A stretch of 27,323 nucleotides of DNA. Source: Planctomycetaceae bacterium (GTDB taxonomy: Bacteria > Planctomycetota > Planctomycetia > Pirellulales > Lacipirellulaceae). Each line of letters starts with the position of its first letter. Within the stretch, counting starts at the first letter, position 1. A program made the position numbers and the translations under genes. Shown piece after piece: positions 16,205 to 25,826 of this stretch. Under the pieces are notes generated by a model. The model did not search any database. It was not told where the DNA came from and worked only from the letters and a program-made list of their open reading frames with translations. The DNA lies in contig PATG01000086.1 in NCBI GenBank assembly GCA_002713555.1, forward strand, positions 1 through 27,323, written 5' to 3'.

Positions 16205-19200
16205 TCATCGCTTGCTCGAATGCTGTTGAGTTGAACGTTGTGAAATCGATCGTTGTTGTGCTGTCACTCGTTCCAAAAACCGATTGCCCTTCCCCAACAA
16301 CTGATCGACACGCTCATTCAATTCTTTATTGGGAGCGACACCAGGCCAATTGCTATCGACTAGAACCTGTCCCCCTTCGGTTAAATCCAGCCGCAGGCGC
16401 AAGCGTTTTTTTCCTGGATAACCGCGAATTATTTCACGCAGTTGATGCAAACCTTTCTCGCCATGTTCGTCTTCGCGGATACGAATCACAAGGGCACTAC
16501 TGTATTGTTCCGGCATTTCTTCTAAAGGCATGAGTTTGTCGACGATGAGATTTACCTCTTCCGCTCCAGGGCGACGGTCGACTTTTCCGATCACCCCCAA
16601 GATGCCCTCTGGTTGCACCAAATGTCCGTATTCAGCAAATTGCTCTGGCCAGAGGATGCAACGCATAATGCCATCTAGATCTTCCAAATCCCACATGGCG
16701 TATTTTGTGTGAACTGCTCCTGGTCGTGGGTTCTTTGTGTGCGAAAACTTTATCGCTGATAACATACCACCTAGACAAACCTCGTCACGATGCTTCAATT
16801 TCCTCATGGATTGACTGTTGTGCGTACAGTACGTACGTATCACTTTTTCGTGTTCAGCAAGTGGGTGGCTCGTGAGATAGAACCCAAGCACTTCACGTTC
16901 CATGGCCAATTGCTCCTTATCTTCGTAAGGAAGCATCTGAGGAAAATCTACTTCAGGTTTTTGTGTCTCTTCATCAAGGTCTTCGAATAAACCTTTTTGG
17001 CCACAACGGCGATCTGCAGCTGCAGCAGCCCCCGATTGTAGTGCACGGTCAAGTACGGCCATCATTTGAGCCCGATGGCCACCCAGTGAATCTATGGCTC
17101 CCGCCTTGATGAGCGATTCAATTGTTGATCGATTACATGATTGAGCATCAACACGTTCGCAAAAATCAAATAAGTCCTTGTAGGGTCCATTTTTCGCACG
17201 ATCTGCTGCGATCGCTACTGCAGCTCCAGTCCCACAAGCTTTGATGGCACTCAATCCAAAACTTATTTTACCTTCGACGACTTTAAAGTCTGAATCCGAT
17301 ACGTTTACATTCGGAGGGAGCACTTCGATTTGCATCCGACGGCAATCCTCAAGATGCTCTACCAATGCATCCTTACTTTTAAAATTGCGCCCTGGTATAT
17401 CGCACGACAGCAGAGCCGCCATAAATTCCACAGGATAGTGTGCTTTAAGATAAGCAGTCATGTAAGCAATCAAGGCATACGCCGTGGAATGGCTTTTATT
17501 GAAGCCATAGCCGGCAAATTTTTCGATCATGCTGAATAGCTCATTTGCTTTCTTTTCTTCCAAGCCTTTTTCTTTGGATCCTGTAATAAATTGTTCTTTG
17601 AAGCGTGCAATGATCGGTAACTTTTTTTTACTAATCGCTTTAATGCACGTGTAGGCATCCGAAAGTCGGATGCCGCCAAGCCGATTAAGAATCCGCATAA
17701 CCTGCTCTTGGTAAACCATCACGCCATGCGTTTCGGCAAGAATGTCTTTCATGACAGGATGAGGGTATTCAGCCTCTTTGCGATTATGTTTCACTTCAAT
17801 GTAGTCATCAACCATACCTCCTTCTAAAGGCCCGGGACGATAGAGTGCATTGGTGGCAATAATATCGCGAAAGTTATCCGGTTTCATGCGCTGCAAAAGA
17901 TCTCGAATACCTCCGCTTTCCAATTGGAAGATACCTTTTGTCTCACCACGGCAGAGCAGGGCGAAAGTTTCTTTATCGTCGATCGGAAATTGATAAGGGT
18001 CGACACGCTTGCCTCGAGACTGCTCAATCAGATCGATACTACGAGCCAAAATAGTCAAGTTGCGTAAGCCGAGAAAATCCATCTTCAAGAGACCGGCGAG
18101 CTCAACATCCCCCATAGCCCATTGGGTTATCACTTCTGACTTGCCTTTGACGCGTTGCAAAGGCACGTACTGATCAACGGGCTTCTCTGCGATCACCACT
18201 GCTGCGGCATGCGTGCCAACATTGCGGGCTAGACCCTCAATTTTGCGTGCTAAATCAATGAGCTCTCGAATCTCTGGATCCGCATCGTAGGTTTTTTTGA
18301 GCTCGTCGCTTTGCGTGATTGCATCGGATAACGAAATACCCAACTGATCCGGGACCATGGCCACCACCTGGTCGACACGAAAAATTGGCAAACCAAGAGT
18401 TCTCCCCACATCCCGAATGGCTGCTCGGGCAGCCAGGGTTCCAAATGTACCAATTTGAGCAACATTGCCTTCACCGTACTTGTCTTTTACGTATTGAATC
18501 ACTTCGGAACGTCGTTCTTTGCAAAAGTCGATATCAATATCAGGCGCTTCCAGGCGATTCTCATCAAGAAAACGTTCGAAAAGAAGGTCATACTGCAAAG
18601 GACAGACATGACTCATTTTGAGGGCATAGCACACCAAAGAACCAACCCCCGAACCACGTGCCGTGGAGGGAATATTCTGTTCGACAGCAAATCGAACAAA
18701 ATCCCAGACAATTAGAAAATAGTCGCAAAACCCAAGCTTATTGATTACGCCCAACTCACGATTGAGACGATCATGAACCTCTTTCGAAAGGTCCTCTCCG
18801 TTCCAGCGTTGGGGTTGATTTGCATAGCGATCCTTCAGCCCAGCGACACATAGTTCTTCCAGGTATTCCTCAGAAGGCTTGTTTTCGGGAGGTGCAAAAC
18901 TGGGGAAATATCGTTTCCCCAATTCGAGATCAATTTCAATACTATCCGCAATCTCTTGAGAGCGACGCAAGGCATCTTCCTGCTCTGGCATGGCTGCATA
19001 CATTTGCTCTGAGCTACGGAGAAAAAACTGATCGCCTTCCATTTTCATGCGATTCGAGTCCGTTCGAAATTTCCCCGTATTGATACACAGCAACACATCC
19101 TGCGCTTCGGCGTCTTCCTGATTGACGTAGTGTGCGTCACTTGTTGCAACAAGTGGCAAACCAACGCGCTGAGCCACTTCAATGGCAGCCTCTTTTGCTT

Positions 19201-19783
19201 GCCGCTGAATCTCTAAACCATTATCTTGGATCTCAATGAAATACCGCTCACCAAATAGTTGATGAAACCACCCACTGACTTCAATAGCCTGTGAAATCTG
19301 GTCTTCCGTGGCCGGACCATTGCCATTCAGAAGCGCCCGGCTAAACTCCCCCGACACACAACCACTAAGACAAAGAATTCCTTCCGAGTGGGCTGCTAAA
19401 AGTTCACGGTCGATACGCGGCTTATGATAAAATCCTTCCAGATAGGCACTGCTGGCCATCTTTACAAGGTTGCTAAAGCCGGTGCGGTTTTGTGCCAACA
19501 ATGTCAAATGGTAGCTTGCTTCTTTTGCACCATGGGCCCCACTCTTCGAAAAACGACTGCCAGGGGCGACATAGGCTTCATATCCTAGTATGGGGTTGAT
19601 ATCTGCGTCCTGACACGTTCGGTAGAACTCAAGTGCGCCATAGAGATTGCCATGGTCGGTAAGCGCCAAGGCATTCATCCCCATTTCTTTGGCCCGCAGG
19701 ACCAATTTCTTGATCGGGCTTGCTCCATCCAAAAGACTATAGTGGCTGTGGCAATGCAGATGAACAAATGGTGGCGCTGACAA
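16205..19783 (-). CDS. dnaE: DNA polymerase III subunit alpha
   Basis: 1192 aa, the normal length for a DnaE replicative polymerase. The N-terminal PHP domain begins HLHCHSHYSLLDGA (residues 8-21) with its metal-ligand histidines. The polymerase palm shows PDIDIDF, which carries two of the catalytic aspartates. Further on are the finger segment GFNKSHSTAYALIAYMTAYL and, near the C-terminus, an OB-fold region (CLGGMLSAIKF to GILGVIGKVDRR). The protein contains no 3'-5' exonuclease insert, so it is DnaE-type, not PolC. The start is TTG at 19783, supported by GGAGGG 7 nt upstream. About 90 bp separate it from the decarboxylase gene downstream. I see no frame damage along 3.6 kb. Confidence 0.97.
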   Translation of the reverse strand: MSAPPFVHLHCHSHYSLLDGASPIKKLVLRAKEMGMNALALTDHGNLYGALEFYRTCQDADINPILGYEAYVAPGSRFSKSGAHGAKEASYHLTLLAQNRTGFSNLVKMASSAYLEGFYHKPRIDRELLAAHSEGILCLSGCVSGEFSRALLNGNGPATEDQISQAIEVSGWFHQLFGERYFIEIQDNGLEIQRQAKEAAIEVAQRVGLPLVATSDAHYVNQEDAEAQDVLLCINTGKFRTDSNRMKMEGDQFFLRSSEQMYAAMPEQEDALRRSQEIADSIEIDLELGKRYFPSFAPPENKPSEEYLEELCVAGLKDRYANQPQRWNGEDLSKEVHDRLNRELGVINKLGFCDYFLIVWDFVRFAVEQNIPSTARGSGVGSLVCYALKMSHVCPLQYDLLFERFLDENRLEAPDIDIDFCKERRSEVIQYVKDKYGEGNVAQIGTFGTLAARAAIRDVGRTLGLPIFRVDQVVAMVPDQLGISLSDAITQSDELKKTYDADPEIRELIDLARKIEGLARNVGTHAAAVVIAEKPVDQYVPLQRVKGKSEVITQWAMGDVELAGLLKMDFLGLRNLTILARSIDLIEQSRGKRVDPYQFPIDDKETFALLCRGETKGIFQLESGGIRDLLQRMKPDNFRDIIATNALYRPGPLEGGMVDDYIEVKHNRKEAEYPHPVMKDILAETHGVMVYQEQVMRILNRLGGIRLSDAYTCIKAISKKKLPIIARFKEQFITGSKEKGLEEKKANELFSMIEKFAGYGFNKSHSTAYALIAYMTAYLKAHYPVEFMAALLSCDIPGRNFKSKDALVEHLEDCRRMQIEVLPPNVNVSDSDFKVVEGKISFGLSAIKACGTGAAVAIAADRAKNGPYKDLFDFCERVDAQSCNRSTIESLIKAGAIDSLGGHRAQMMAVLDRALQSGAAAAADRRCGQKGLFEDLDEETQKPEVDFPQMLPYEDKEQLAMEREVLGFYLTSHPLAEHEKVIRTYCTHNSQSMRKLKHRDEVCLGGMLSAIKFSHTKNPRPGAVHTKYAMWDLEDLDGIMRCILWPEQFAEYGHLVQPEGILGVIGKVDRRPGAEEVNLIVDKLMPLEEMPEQYSSALVIRIREDEHGEKGLHQLREIIRGYPGKKRLRLRLDLTEGGQVLVDSNWPGVAPNKELNERVDQLLGKGNRFLERVTAQQRSISQRSTQQHSSKR

Positions 19784-20028
19784 GACGGTTCCCTCCAGAC
19801 ATGAATAACAACACTCGTCACGGTCATTATTATACCGGGAAAGTTCTTCTAATTGAATAACCCAGGGCCATTTCCCACAGGCTTAAAAGAAGTGCCACGT
19901 CGGCTTGCAAACACTATGTCCTACGACACTGCGTCCTACAATACGATGTATCAACAACCAGGACGTTTCGTCTTCGTTGTGGATAACCTGGCTGCGCTAC
20001 GCAAGTGGAACTCCTAATATCTATTCCA

Positions 20029-20715
20029 CTATTGCTCAGTACCCGGATCGCCAATGAGGCGTAAATATTCAGCCAATTGCGATTGAATGTCGAGAAGGTC
20101 TTGCCACTGGGCAACTGAAATCGATACCTGATTGGACTGCTCGTTTAGAATTGCCGATTGAACCAGCAATCGCGTGCGAAGATGAAAGTATTCAAAAAGC
20201 TCTGAAACCTGAGCTGCCTGACCTGCCGTAAGATTTTCCGGCAATTCGGGGGGCAACGGCATGTGCAATGTATTCTGCAAATCCTCCGAAGCGGCTAATT
20301 TTAGCTCAAAGCTAAGCGACTCAGAATCAGCTCGTTCTGCCAGTTCTCCCGTCCGTAGTTCACTGGTTGAACTCAATCCATCACTGCGAAGTTCTTCGAG
20401 ACGACCTGCAATTTGATCACGCGTCCCAAATAGCAATACCGATCTACCAACCGATACAACATCGCCGTATCGTAAAATGCGCAAGTGGGTATCTTCACCG
20501 TTAACACGGGTTCCGTTCGTGCTTTCTAAATCAGTGAGTACTAATTTGCCTTGATCTTCCTGTATTTTGAGATGAAAACGACTGATGCGTTCGTCGTTGA
20601 GTTGAACAGAATTTCCTTCCTCGCGACCAATCGTAATGGGCGCTACCAGGTTTTCGTAGATCTGGCCGCGATCGGCGCCATCCAGTACACGTAATGTGAT
20701 TCGGGTTTCGCCCAC
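20029..20715 (-). CDS. FHA-domain protein
   Basis: 228 aa. The forkhead-associated domain occupies about residues 6-97: TIGREEGN (Gly30-Arg31), ERISRFH (Ser45, Arg46, His48) and the STNGT loop (Asn67-Gly68). These are the phosphothreonine-binding residues, so it is likely to bind a phosphorylated partner. The C-terminal half is Glu/Leu/Gln-rich and probably helical (segments ELSEYF-like and LDIQSQLAEYLRLI). No catalytic or membrane segment is visible. A partner could be a target of the Hanks kinase encoded 8 kb away, but nothing here links them directly. The GTG start at 20715 has only a weak GAG upstream. It precedes dnaE by 245 bp on the same strand. Confidence 0.85.
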   Translation of the reverse strand: MGETRITLRVLDGADRGQIYENLVAPITIGREEGNSVQLNDERISRFHLKIQEDQGKLVLTDLESTNGTRVNGEDTHLRILRYGDVVSVGRSVLLFGTRDQIAGRLEELRSDGLSSTSELRTGELAERADSESLSFELKLAASEDLQNTLHMPLPPELPENLTAGQAAQVSELFEYFHLRTRLLVQSAILNEQSNQVSISVAQWQDLLDIQSQLAEYLRLIGDPGTEQ

Positions 20716-21132
20716 AAATGACTCAAAAAAGATACGAAAAAGTAATCATTCCCTTCTAGCGCTTATAACACGCCAAGTGTGTCGCATCAAGAGAAACCAG
20801 GATTTCACACCAGATTCTACAGACATCACCTAGCCGCAATCGGGTGTTCCGCTAGAGTCCATCTGATTTTTCCGTAGCGCTCTCCACACCGCCCATCTCC
20901 AGTATAGTGTCCAGCTGCTAGCGAATTCAGATGCGGGATTCGGAATACGGATCAGGCTACCTGTTATGTGTATCTCGCATCTCGCACCCCATTAACGGAA
21001 CGGAGTGCTATAGCGGAACACTCAAGAGTGAACTGTTTTGTCCGATCTCCACATGTGGAGCATTGGACACCGCGTGTATGTGTCCTGGTTCTGGTCCTGA
21101 GAGCGTCCACAGCTGGTTTGCAAAATGTGGCA
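20716..21132. other. Intergenic region upstream of the FHA gene
   Basis: 417 bp between the stop of the BFD-like gene and the start of the FHA gene, both on the minus strand. It should hold the FHA promoter. Open frames on the + strand (20931-21242) run into the coding strand of the BFD-like gene and look like shadows. I see no convincing terminator, repeat or RNA. Confidence 0.45.
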
Positions 21133-21423
21133 TTAATCTACGGGTGTCGCCCCTGGAGGCGGCGTGCCGCCTCCACGGCGTACGTAGTCGCCACGTTGCT
21201 CCATGTAGTCTTGGGCTGACGGGAGCTGGGCATCGGCGCTAGCATCCTGAGCAGCCGCCTCAAACATGCGCTTCAAAAATGGTCGGCACCAGCCACATCC
21301 TGTTCCTGCACCATAGCACTCTGCCAGTTGCCCCAAGTGTTTGGGTTTTTCAATACGCAAGTAGTTCGCTACCTTGCGCTGCGTAACATGAAAGCAAAGA
21401 CAAAGTTCATCGTTGGGTTCCAT
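21133..21423 (-). CDS. BFD-like [2Fe-2S]-binding protein
   Basis: 96 aa. The BFD-like [2Fe-2S] fold uses the four Cys C8-L-C10 and C43-G-W-C46, in the expected C-x-C...C-x2-C spacing with the family's GAGTGCGWC context. Such domains transfer electrons, as in bacterioferritin-associated ferredoxin, or serve as modules of larger oxidoreductases. Here it is stand-alone with an extra tail (about residues 55-96) rich in Ala, Gln, Gly and Pro. It starts 5 bp after the stop of the M20-type peptidase and is surely co-transcribed with it. No bacterioferritin gene is in the window. The last codons form a perfect 9-bp inverted repeat. Confidence 0.85.
   Translation of the reverse strand: MEPNDELCLCFHVTQRKVANYLRIEKPKHLGQLAECYGAGTGCGWCRPFLKRMFEAAAQDASADAQLPSAQDYMEQRGDYVRRGGGTPPPGATPVD
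21154..21175. repeat. Perfect 9-bp inverted repeat inside the end of the BFD-like gene
   Basis: TGGAGGCGG (21154-21162) and CCGCCTCCA (21167-21175) are exact reverse complements around a CGTG loop. It encodes the Gly-Gly-Thr-Pro-Pro-Pro tail. No T tract follows on either side, so it could be an mRNA-stabilising hairpin rather than a terminator, or simply the codon choice of GGG/PPP. Confidence 0.8.
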
Positions 21424-21428
21424 AATAC

Positions 21429-22631
21429 TTATTTTACTTCCGTTACCAATCGCATCGCAATACGCCGTGCTTGGTGAAACTCCTCCAGATCAAGCCACTC
21501 TTTGACCGTGTGAATACTCTTTTGGCCGCAGCCAAGCGTAACTGTGGGGATGCCATGGGCAGTAAGCCAATTTGCATCCAGTCCGCCATTCACAATTCCA
21601 AGATCGGGTTTGCAACCTTCGCTCTTGATAGCTTGCGATGCTGCGACCACCGAAGGGTCTTTGAGTGGAAGTCGGAAAGATTCGTAGTCCAATTGCCCAC
21701 TAAATTGAATACTTCCCAACTTGCCAGAGGAATTGCGAATTTGTTTGGTTGCTTTTCGAAAAGCCTTTTCGATTTCACGGACAATACGTTCTCGAAACTT
21801 TGAGTTGTGGCTGCGAGCCTCCGCTCGAAGGCATACCGATTCAGTAACCACATTGGTTGCTTCACCACCTCGAATGACACCAATATTGCTAGTACCGCAT
21901 TGGCTCCCCTTTTCTATGAGACCATGCCAACCATTGTTGACCAGGTCCGCAATAGCCAGTGAGGCAATAGCGATCGCACTAACACCCTGCTCGGGATGGC
22001 CACCAGCATGGCTGGCAATTCCACTTATCTCAATATCCATTCGATATCCGCCCGTAGCACCAATCTTCAGGCTATTTGCTGCCCCTCCGTCCCAGTTAAA
22101 AGCCAATTTGGGTTTGCCAAGTAGACCGAGTCGCACATGACGAGCTCCATGCAAGCCAACTTCTTCTTGGACGGTCCAAAGGAGTGTAAGCGGCGGATGC
22201 GGTATGTTGTTACGTAAGATGCTAAGTGCTGTCGTGAGCAGTACCCCCACACCTGATCGGTTATCAGCTCCCAAGCCGGTATCTTTGTCTTTCGACTCAA
22301 TGCGTCGCCCACGTTGTACAGGACGTGCTCCCTGACATACGGGGACTGTATCCATATGGGCTACCAGCAAGCGTCGTGGTGCGCGGATATTTCCAGGTAA
22401 GCGAAGTACCAGATTGCCTGTTTCACCTCCCAAACTTGAGCGTCGATTGGCACTATCTATCTTGAGTGCGGAGGCAGCTACACCTGCCTGACTTAATTCC
22501 TGGCGTAAAAAGTCAACCACTTTCGACTCCGCTCCACTCAGACCGGGTATTGCCAGAAGACGCATCAGGATTTTGGTTGCCTGAACGTCAGGCAGTAGCC
22601 CATTAGGAACTGAAGTACTTACTCGTGACAT
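21429..22631 (-). CDS. M20-family metallopeptidase
   Basis: 400 aa. A di-zinc aminopeptidase/carboxypeptidase-type fold. Visible: LLVAHMDTVP (His92, Asp94 as in the first metal site), GADNRSGVGVLL (Asp123, bridging ligand), TVQEEVGLHGARH (Glu156-Glu157, catalytic and metal-binding), and a C-terminal HTVKEWLD that would supply the last His ligand. The middle segment GGYRMDIEISGIASHAGGHPE is the dimerisation/lid domain. The overall pattern is closest to peptidase T-like M20 members, but the substrate cannot be told from sequence. ATG at 22631; AAGG lies 11 nt upstream. Operon with the BFD-like gene downstream. Confidence 0.88.
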   Translation of the reverse strand: MSRVSTSVPNGLLPDVQATKILMRLLAIPGLSGAESKVVDFLRQELSQAGVAASALKIDSANRRSSLGGETGNLVLRLPGNIRAPRRLLVAHMDTVPVCQGARPVQRGRRIESKDKDTGLGADNRSGVGVLLTTALSILRNNIPHPPLTLLWTVQEEVGLHGARHVRLGLLGKPKLAFNWDGGAANSLKIGATGGYRMDIEISGIASHAGGHPEQGVSAIAIASLAIADLVNNGWHGLIEKGSQCGTSNIGVIRGGEATNVVTESVCLRAEARSHNSKFRERIVREIEKAFRKATKQIRNSSGKLGSIQFSGQLDYESFRLPLKDPSVVAASQAIKSEGCKPDLGIVNGGLDANWLTAHGIPTVTLGCGQKSIHTVKEWLDLEEFHQARRIAMRLVTEVK

Positions 22632-23086
22632 ACAAATGCTTACCTTGTGTTTTCAAATATCAATAATTAGGGGACCTGCCATAAAGTCTACCCAGTCTAC
22701 CAACGAAACCTACAATCGTTAGGGTTTATGGCCCGAAAGATCCCGATCCCAACTTTCGTGTCATGGATCCGCATGGTTCCAGCATCTGCACGCAAGCGTA
22801 GGGTTAAGAATACCGATCTTATCAATATAGTCCGCCACAGCTAGAGCCAGAATAAAACCCATATAAGGCATACCGAGGGAACGAAAGTCTGTCGTTTGTA
22901 TCCAGACAAATTGGCTTTTGTACCCGCTACATGCCACTCTATCGAGAAATAAGAGTTTCGAAACTGGCTCACCTGGTAGGGCAGCAGCCGTTTGTAGGCA
23001 GCAGATTACAACACTCCCCCTCGAAGTCCGCTCTAAGGCGAACCGCGAGGAATTATCTTGACTCGTATATTGGTTGGAGGCATCCA
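22632..23086. other. Divergent intergenic region
   Basis: 455 bp between the peptidase start (minus) and the 912-aa gene (plus). It should hold promoters for both. A CGAAAG/CTTTCG inverted repeat near 22734-22760 is the only structure I noticed. The minus-strand frame 23186-22761 starts inside the 912-aa gene and has no family likeness, so I discount it. The + frame stays open back to 22931, but the ribosome binding site argues for a start at 23087. Confidence 0.45.
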
Positions 23087-25825
23087 ATGCAGTGGAAGCG
23101 TAGAAAACCGCTGTGGCCCATGCTGGGCGTGTCAGGATGCCTATTTGTGCTGGCAATAGTAGCACCTCTCCGCTGGCAATGGGCAAAAACTGGCTCTATC
23201 TCTGCCTCTGCGCAAAAAAATGCTGAGACTGCCACCCAATCAAATCCGCAAGAAGTTGTTGTGCTGGTTCCACTTTCGCAAGTTGGAGATTTGCAGAATT
23301 CTAAATTGCCTCCCACGCTACCTCCTTTGAAAAACGGCTTCAGCGAATCCGGCAGTCCAACTTTGCCAGATCCACAATGCGCACCTGAACCCTTGCCCAT
23401 TCAGCAAGAGTTCGACTTTGACACCTTGATCGCTATGCACAATGTCTTGCTTTCGACACTTGACCGTTTGCAAGAATTTCACCCCGAACAGAATGCAGAA
23501 CTTACTTACAACCATCCCAGCGTACGCGTCTCGAGTCCACATGACCGATTGGCCATGATCCCCAATCGCCACCGGACGCTAAATCAAAAGGCAGCAGACC
23601 CCTTATTGCTCAATGATTTTGCGAGTGAGTTGCTACATGCTTCGAGAAAACAGCACACCCCTACAAGCAATGTTCCAAAAGTAGCAATGCGAGATGAAAT
23701 CATCTCGAAACAGCAAAAAGTGCCTGAGGATGGCCCAACAAGCACGCACACAATGCCAAACACGCACACATTGCCTGCTGCATTGCGTACAAGACCAGAA
23801 GCATTAATCAAACAACTCACTGAAGTTGCTAATAAAAGTCCTCAAACCGAATGGGCAACTCAGGCATTGCAATTGGTCGAAAATCTTGTTGACAAGAATT
23901 CCATCACCCCAATTAACACACGGCAAATACTTACGGACCTCCATCAACAGGCCCTTGCAGGCATCAGCAACTCCAATCCCATACTCCATCCTGATGCCCT
24001 GCAAGCTGCCATGGCCATCCAGCGACGTTTAGGAGTCTGGTCTGTGCTACTCGACGATAGCGCCTCCCCCACTGCGATAGCAACAAACGAAATCACAAAT
24101 TATTCTGACGCACTTATGCCAACTTTGAGCCAGATTGCTGCCATTCTGGAAAACCAATCCAATGGTGCTGATTGGCGGGACTACCTGCTGCTCGACCGCC
24201 TGGCAGCATCGACAAGTGTGGGACTCCAAAGCGACTCACCGGGTCGTATCCACCTTGCCCAAGAAGTATTATCAAGAATGCAAGACAATCGGCTCACTGA
24301 ATCTCAACGCAATTTTCTCGCTACCCAACCCCTGGCAGAATTGCGAGCTCATTTACAACCTATTGCGGCTGGACCTGTAAATTTAGAACTACTGGATGCC
24401 CTCGTCGAACGCTATGAGAGTGGTCGTGAAGCCCGCTATGCCAGCGCCATCGCTCGAATAGAACAGCGACTGCTGTGGTCTCCACAGGTCCGCATGCAAG
24501 CCTTAGCAAAACATCTGGAAGAGCATTATCGTGGGGCCAACATGCGCATCGCCATTACAGACGATCTCATGAACCGTATGATTCCCAAACAAAAGGCCAT
24601 CATTACCCCCGTAAGAGAACGTGTTGCAGGCGCCAAGGTGCGGGGCAAATCGCGCACCACCACCCAAGTCCGCGTACAGCTACAGCCAGATCCCATTTCC
24701 TGGCGCATTGTGCTGGAAGCTTTTGGGAAAGTTTATTCGGAAACAAAATCTGAAACATGGCCAGCTCGCGTACAAAATGCAGCCAAAATGAAGTTCCAAG
24801 CACACAAGCTCGTTGTCATTGATCAAGAGGGCATGCGTGCTTCGCCCACGAAGGCGCAGGCGCAAGGTCGTAACGAGCTATTGGCCGTGGATAGCCAACT
24901 GGACCCAATCCCAATTGTGGGACGTCTTTTGCGAGACGCGGCTCGGCAAAAACACGAGCAATCGCGCCCTATCGCTTTACGCCAGGTCAAATCCAAGGTA
25001 GCCCGGCAAGCACGCCAGCGTATGGACAAAGAGACGGACCCCAAACTTGTGCGGCTCGAGCAAAAATTTAGCGACCACATAATGGCTCCCATCAAGCAAC
25101 TCGCGTTACTTGCTGAACCGCTCAACATGCACACAACATCCGATCGCGCTGTGATGAATATTCGCCTGGCCAACCGGGAACAATTGGCAGCCCACACCCA
25201 ACGCCCTTTTGCGCCTGCTGATAGTTATGTCAGCATGCAATTGCATGAAACCGTCTTGAATAATGCTATTGCTGGCTTGGAGTTGGATGGTCAGCGCATG
25301 AAAATGATTGAGCTCTTTGATTTTTTTGCCGCAAAGTTAAACAATGCAAACGCAGTCCCTCCAGCTGACATGCCACAAAAGGCGGTCATCGAATTTGCTG
25401 CGCGTGACGCAATTCGCATCCTGTGCGAGGACAATCGCATTCACTTAATATTGGGTGTCAGGGAACTATCCAAAGGACGCGACAAGATTAAAAACTTCGA
25501 AGTCCATGCCTTTTTCCGACCCGTACTCAAAGGCCTTGAAGTACGTCTCGTGAGAGAAGGTACACTCCAGTTTGCAGGACGACGATTAAAAACGGGCCCG
25601 CGAGTTGTTCTACACAGCGTGATAGGCAAATTATTGCCCAAAGATCAGGAACTCGGCATACTTCGTGCAGATCTGGCCAACGACCCACGACTTGCCGGTT
25701 TAATGGTCACCCAATTGCAAATCGAAAAAGGTTGGATTGCCCTGGCCCTGGGTCAAGCACACCCCGAACGGACTGCCTGGCAATCTCCTGAACAAAGGAT
25801 GTTGCATAAACACTTTGTGCAGTAA
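23087..25825 (+). CDS. Membrane-anchored 912-aa protein, function unknown
   Basis: One N-terminal transmembrane helix (about 11-28, MLGVSGCLFVLAIVAPL) after a basic start makes it a periplasm-facing anchored protein. Residues 35-260 are low-complexity (Pro, Gln, Thr, Asn). The middle (about 230-480) is helical. From about 485 the sequence becomes ordered: RIAITDDLMNRMIP, PVRERVAGAKVRGKSRT, DPISWRIVLEAFGK, PIVGRLLRDAARQKHEQSR, YVSMQLHETVLNNAI and VHAFFRPVLKGLEVRLVREG. This C-terminal half resembles, from memory, a conserved planctomycete family without assigned function. No catalytic motif is visible. The start at 23087 is chosen because GGAGG lies 6 nt upstream; an earlier in-frame ATG at 22931 adds 52 unlikely residues. 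It ends 1 bp from the opposing membrane gene. Confidence 0.75.
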   Translation: MQWKRRKPLWPMLGVSGCLFVLAIVAPLRWQWAKTGSISASAQKNAETATQSNPQEVVVLVPLSQVGDLQNSKLPPTLPPLKNGFSESGSPTLPDPQCAPEPLPIQQEFDFDTLIAMHNVLLSTLDRLQEFHPEQNAELTYNHPSVRVSSPHDRLAMIPNRHRTLNQKAADPLLLNDFASELLHASRKQHTPTSNVPKVAMRDEIISKQQKVPEDGPTSTHTMPNTHTLPAALRTRPEALIKQLTEVANKSPQTEWATQALQLVENLVDKNSITPINTRQILTDLHQQALAGISNSNPILHPDALQAAMAIQRRLGVWSVLLDDSASPTAIATNEITNYSDALMPTLSQIAAILENQSNGADWRDYLLLDRLAASTSVGLQSDSPGRIHLAQEVLSRMQDNRLTESQRNFLATQPLAELRAHLQPIAAGPVNLELLDALVERYESGREARYASAIARIEQRLLWSPQVRMQALAKHLEEHYRGANMRIAITDDLMNRMIPKQKAIITPVRERVAGAKVRGKSRTTTQVRVQLQPDPISWRIVLEAFGKVYSETKSETWPARVQNAAKMKFQAHKLVVIDQEGMRASPTKAQAQGRNELLAVDSQLDPIPIVGRLLRDAARQKHEQSRPIALRQVKSKVARQARQRMDKETDPKLVRLEQKFSDHIMAPIKQLALLAEPLNMHTTSDRAVMNIRLANREQLAAHTQRPFAPADSYVSMQLHETVLNNAIAGLELDGQRMKMIELFDFFAAKLNNANAVPPADMPQKAVIEFAARDAIRILCEDNRIHLILGVRELSKGRDKIKNFEVHAFFRPVLKGLEVRLVREGTLQFAGRRLKTGPRVVLHSVIGKLLPKDQELGILRADLANDPRLAGLMVTQLQIEKGWIALALGQAHPERTAWQSPEQRMLHKHFVQ

Positions 25826-25826
25826 A

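Noticed and set aside
19916..20017. 33-aa + strand frame ending in FVFVVDNLAALRKWNS
   Set aside because: Looks protein-like at its end but has no ribosome binding site and lies between two minus-strand genes; I could not support it.
20931..21242. 103-aa and 83-aa + strand frames
   Set aside because: They overlap the BFD-like gene on the opposite strand and show no motif; shadow frames.
22761..23186. 141-aa open frame on the minus strand
   Set aside because: It starts inside the 912-aa gene and crosses its ribosome binding site; composition looks random.
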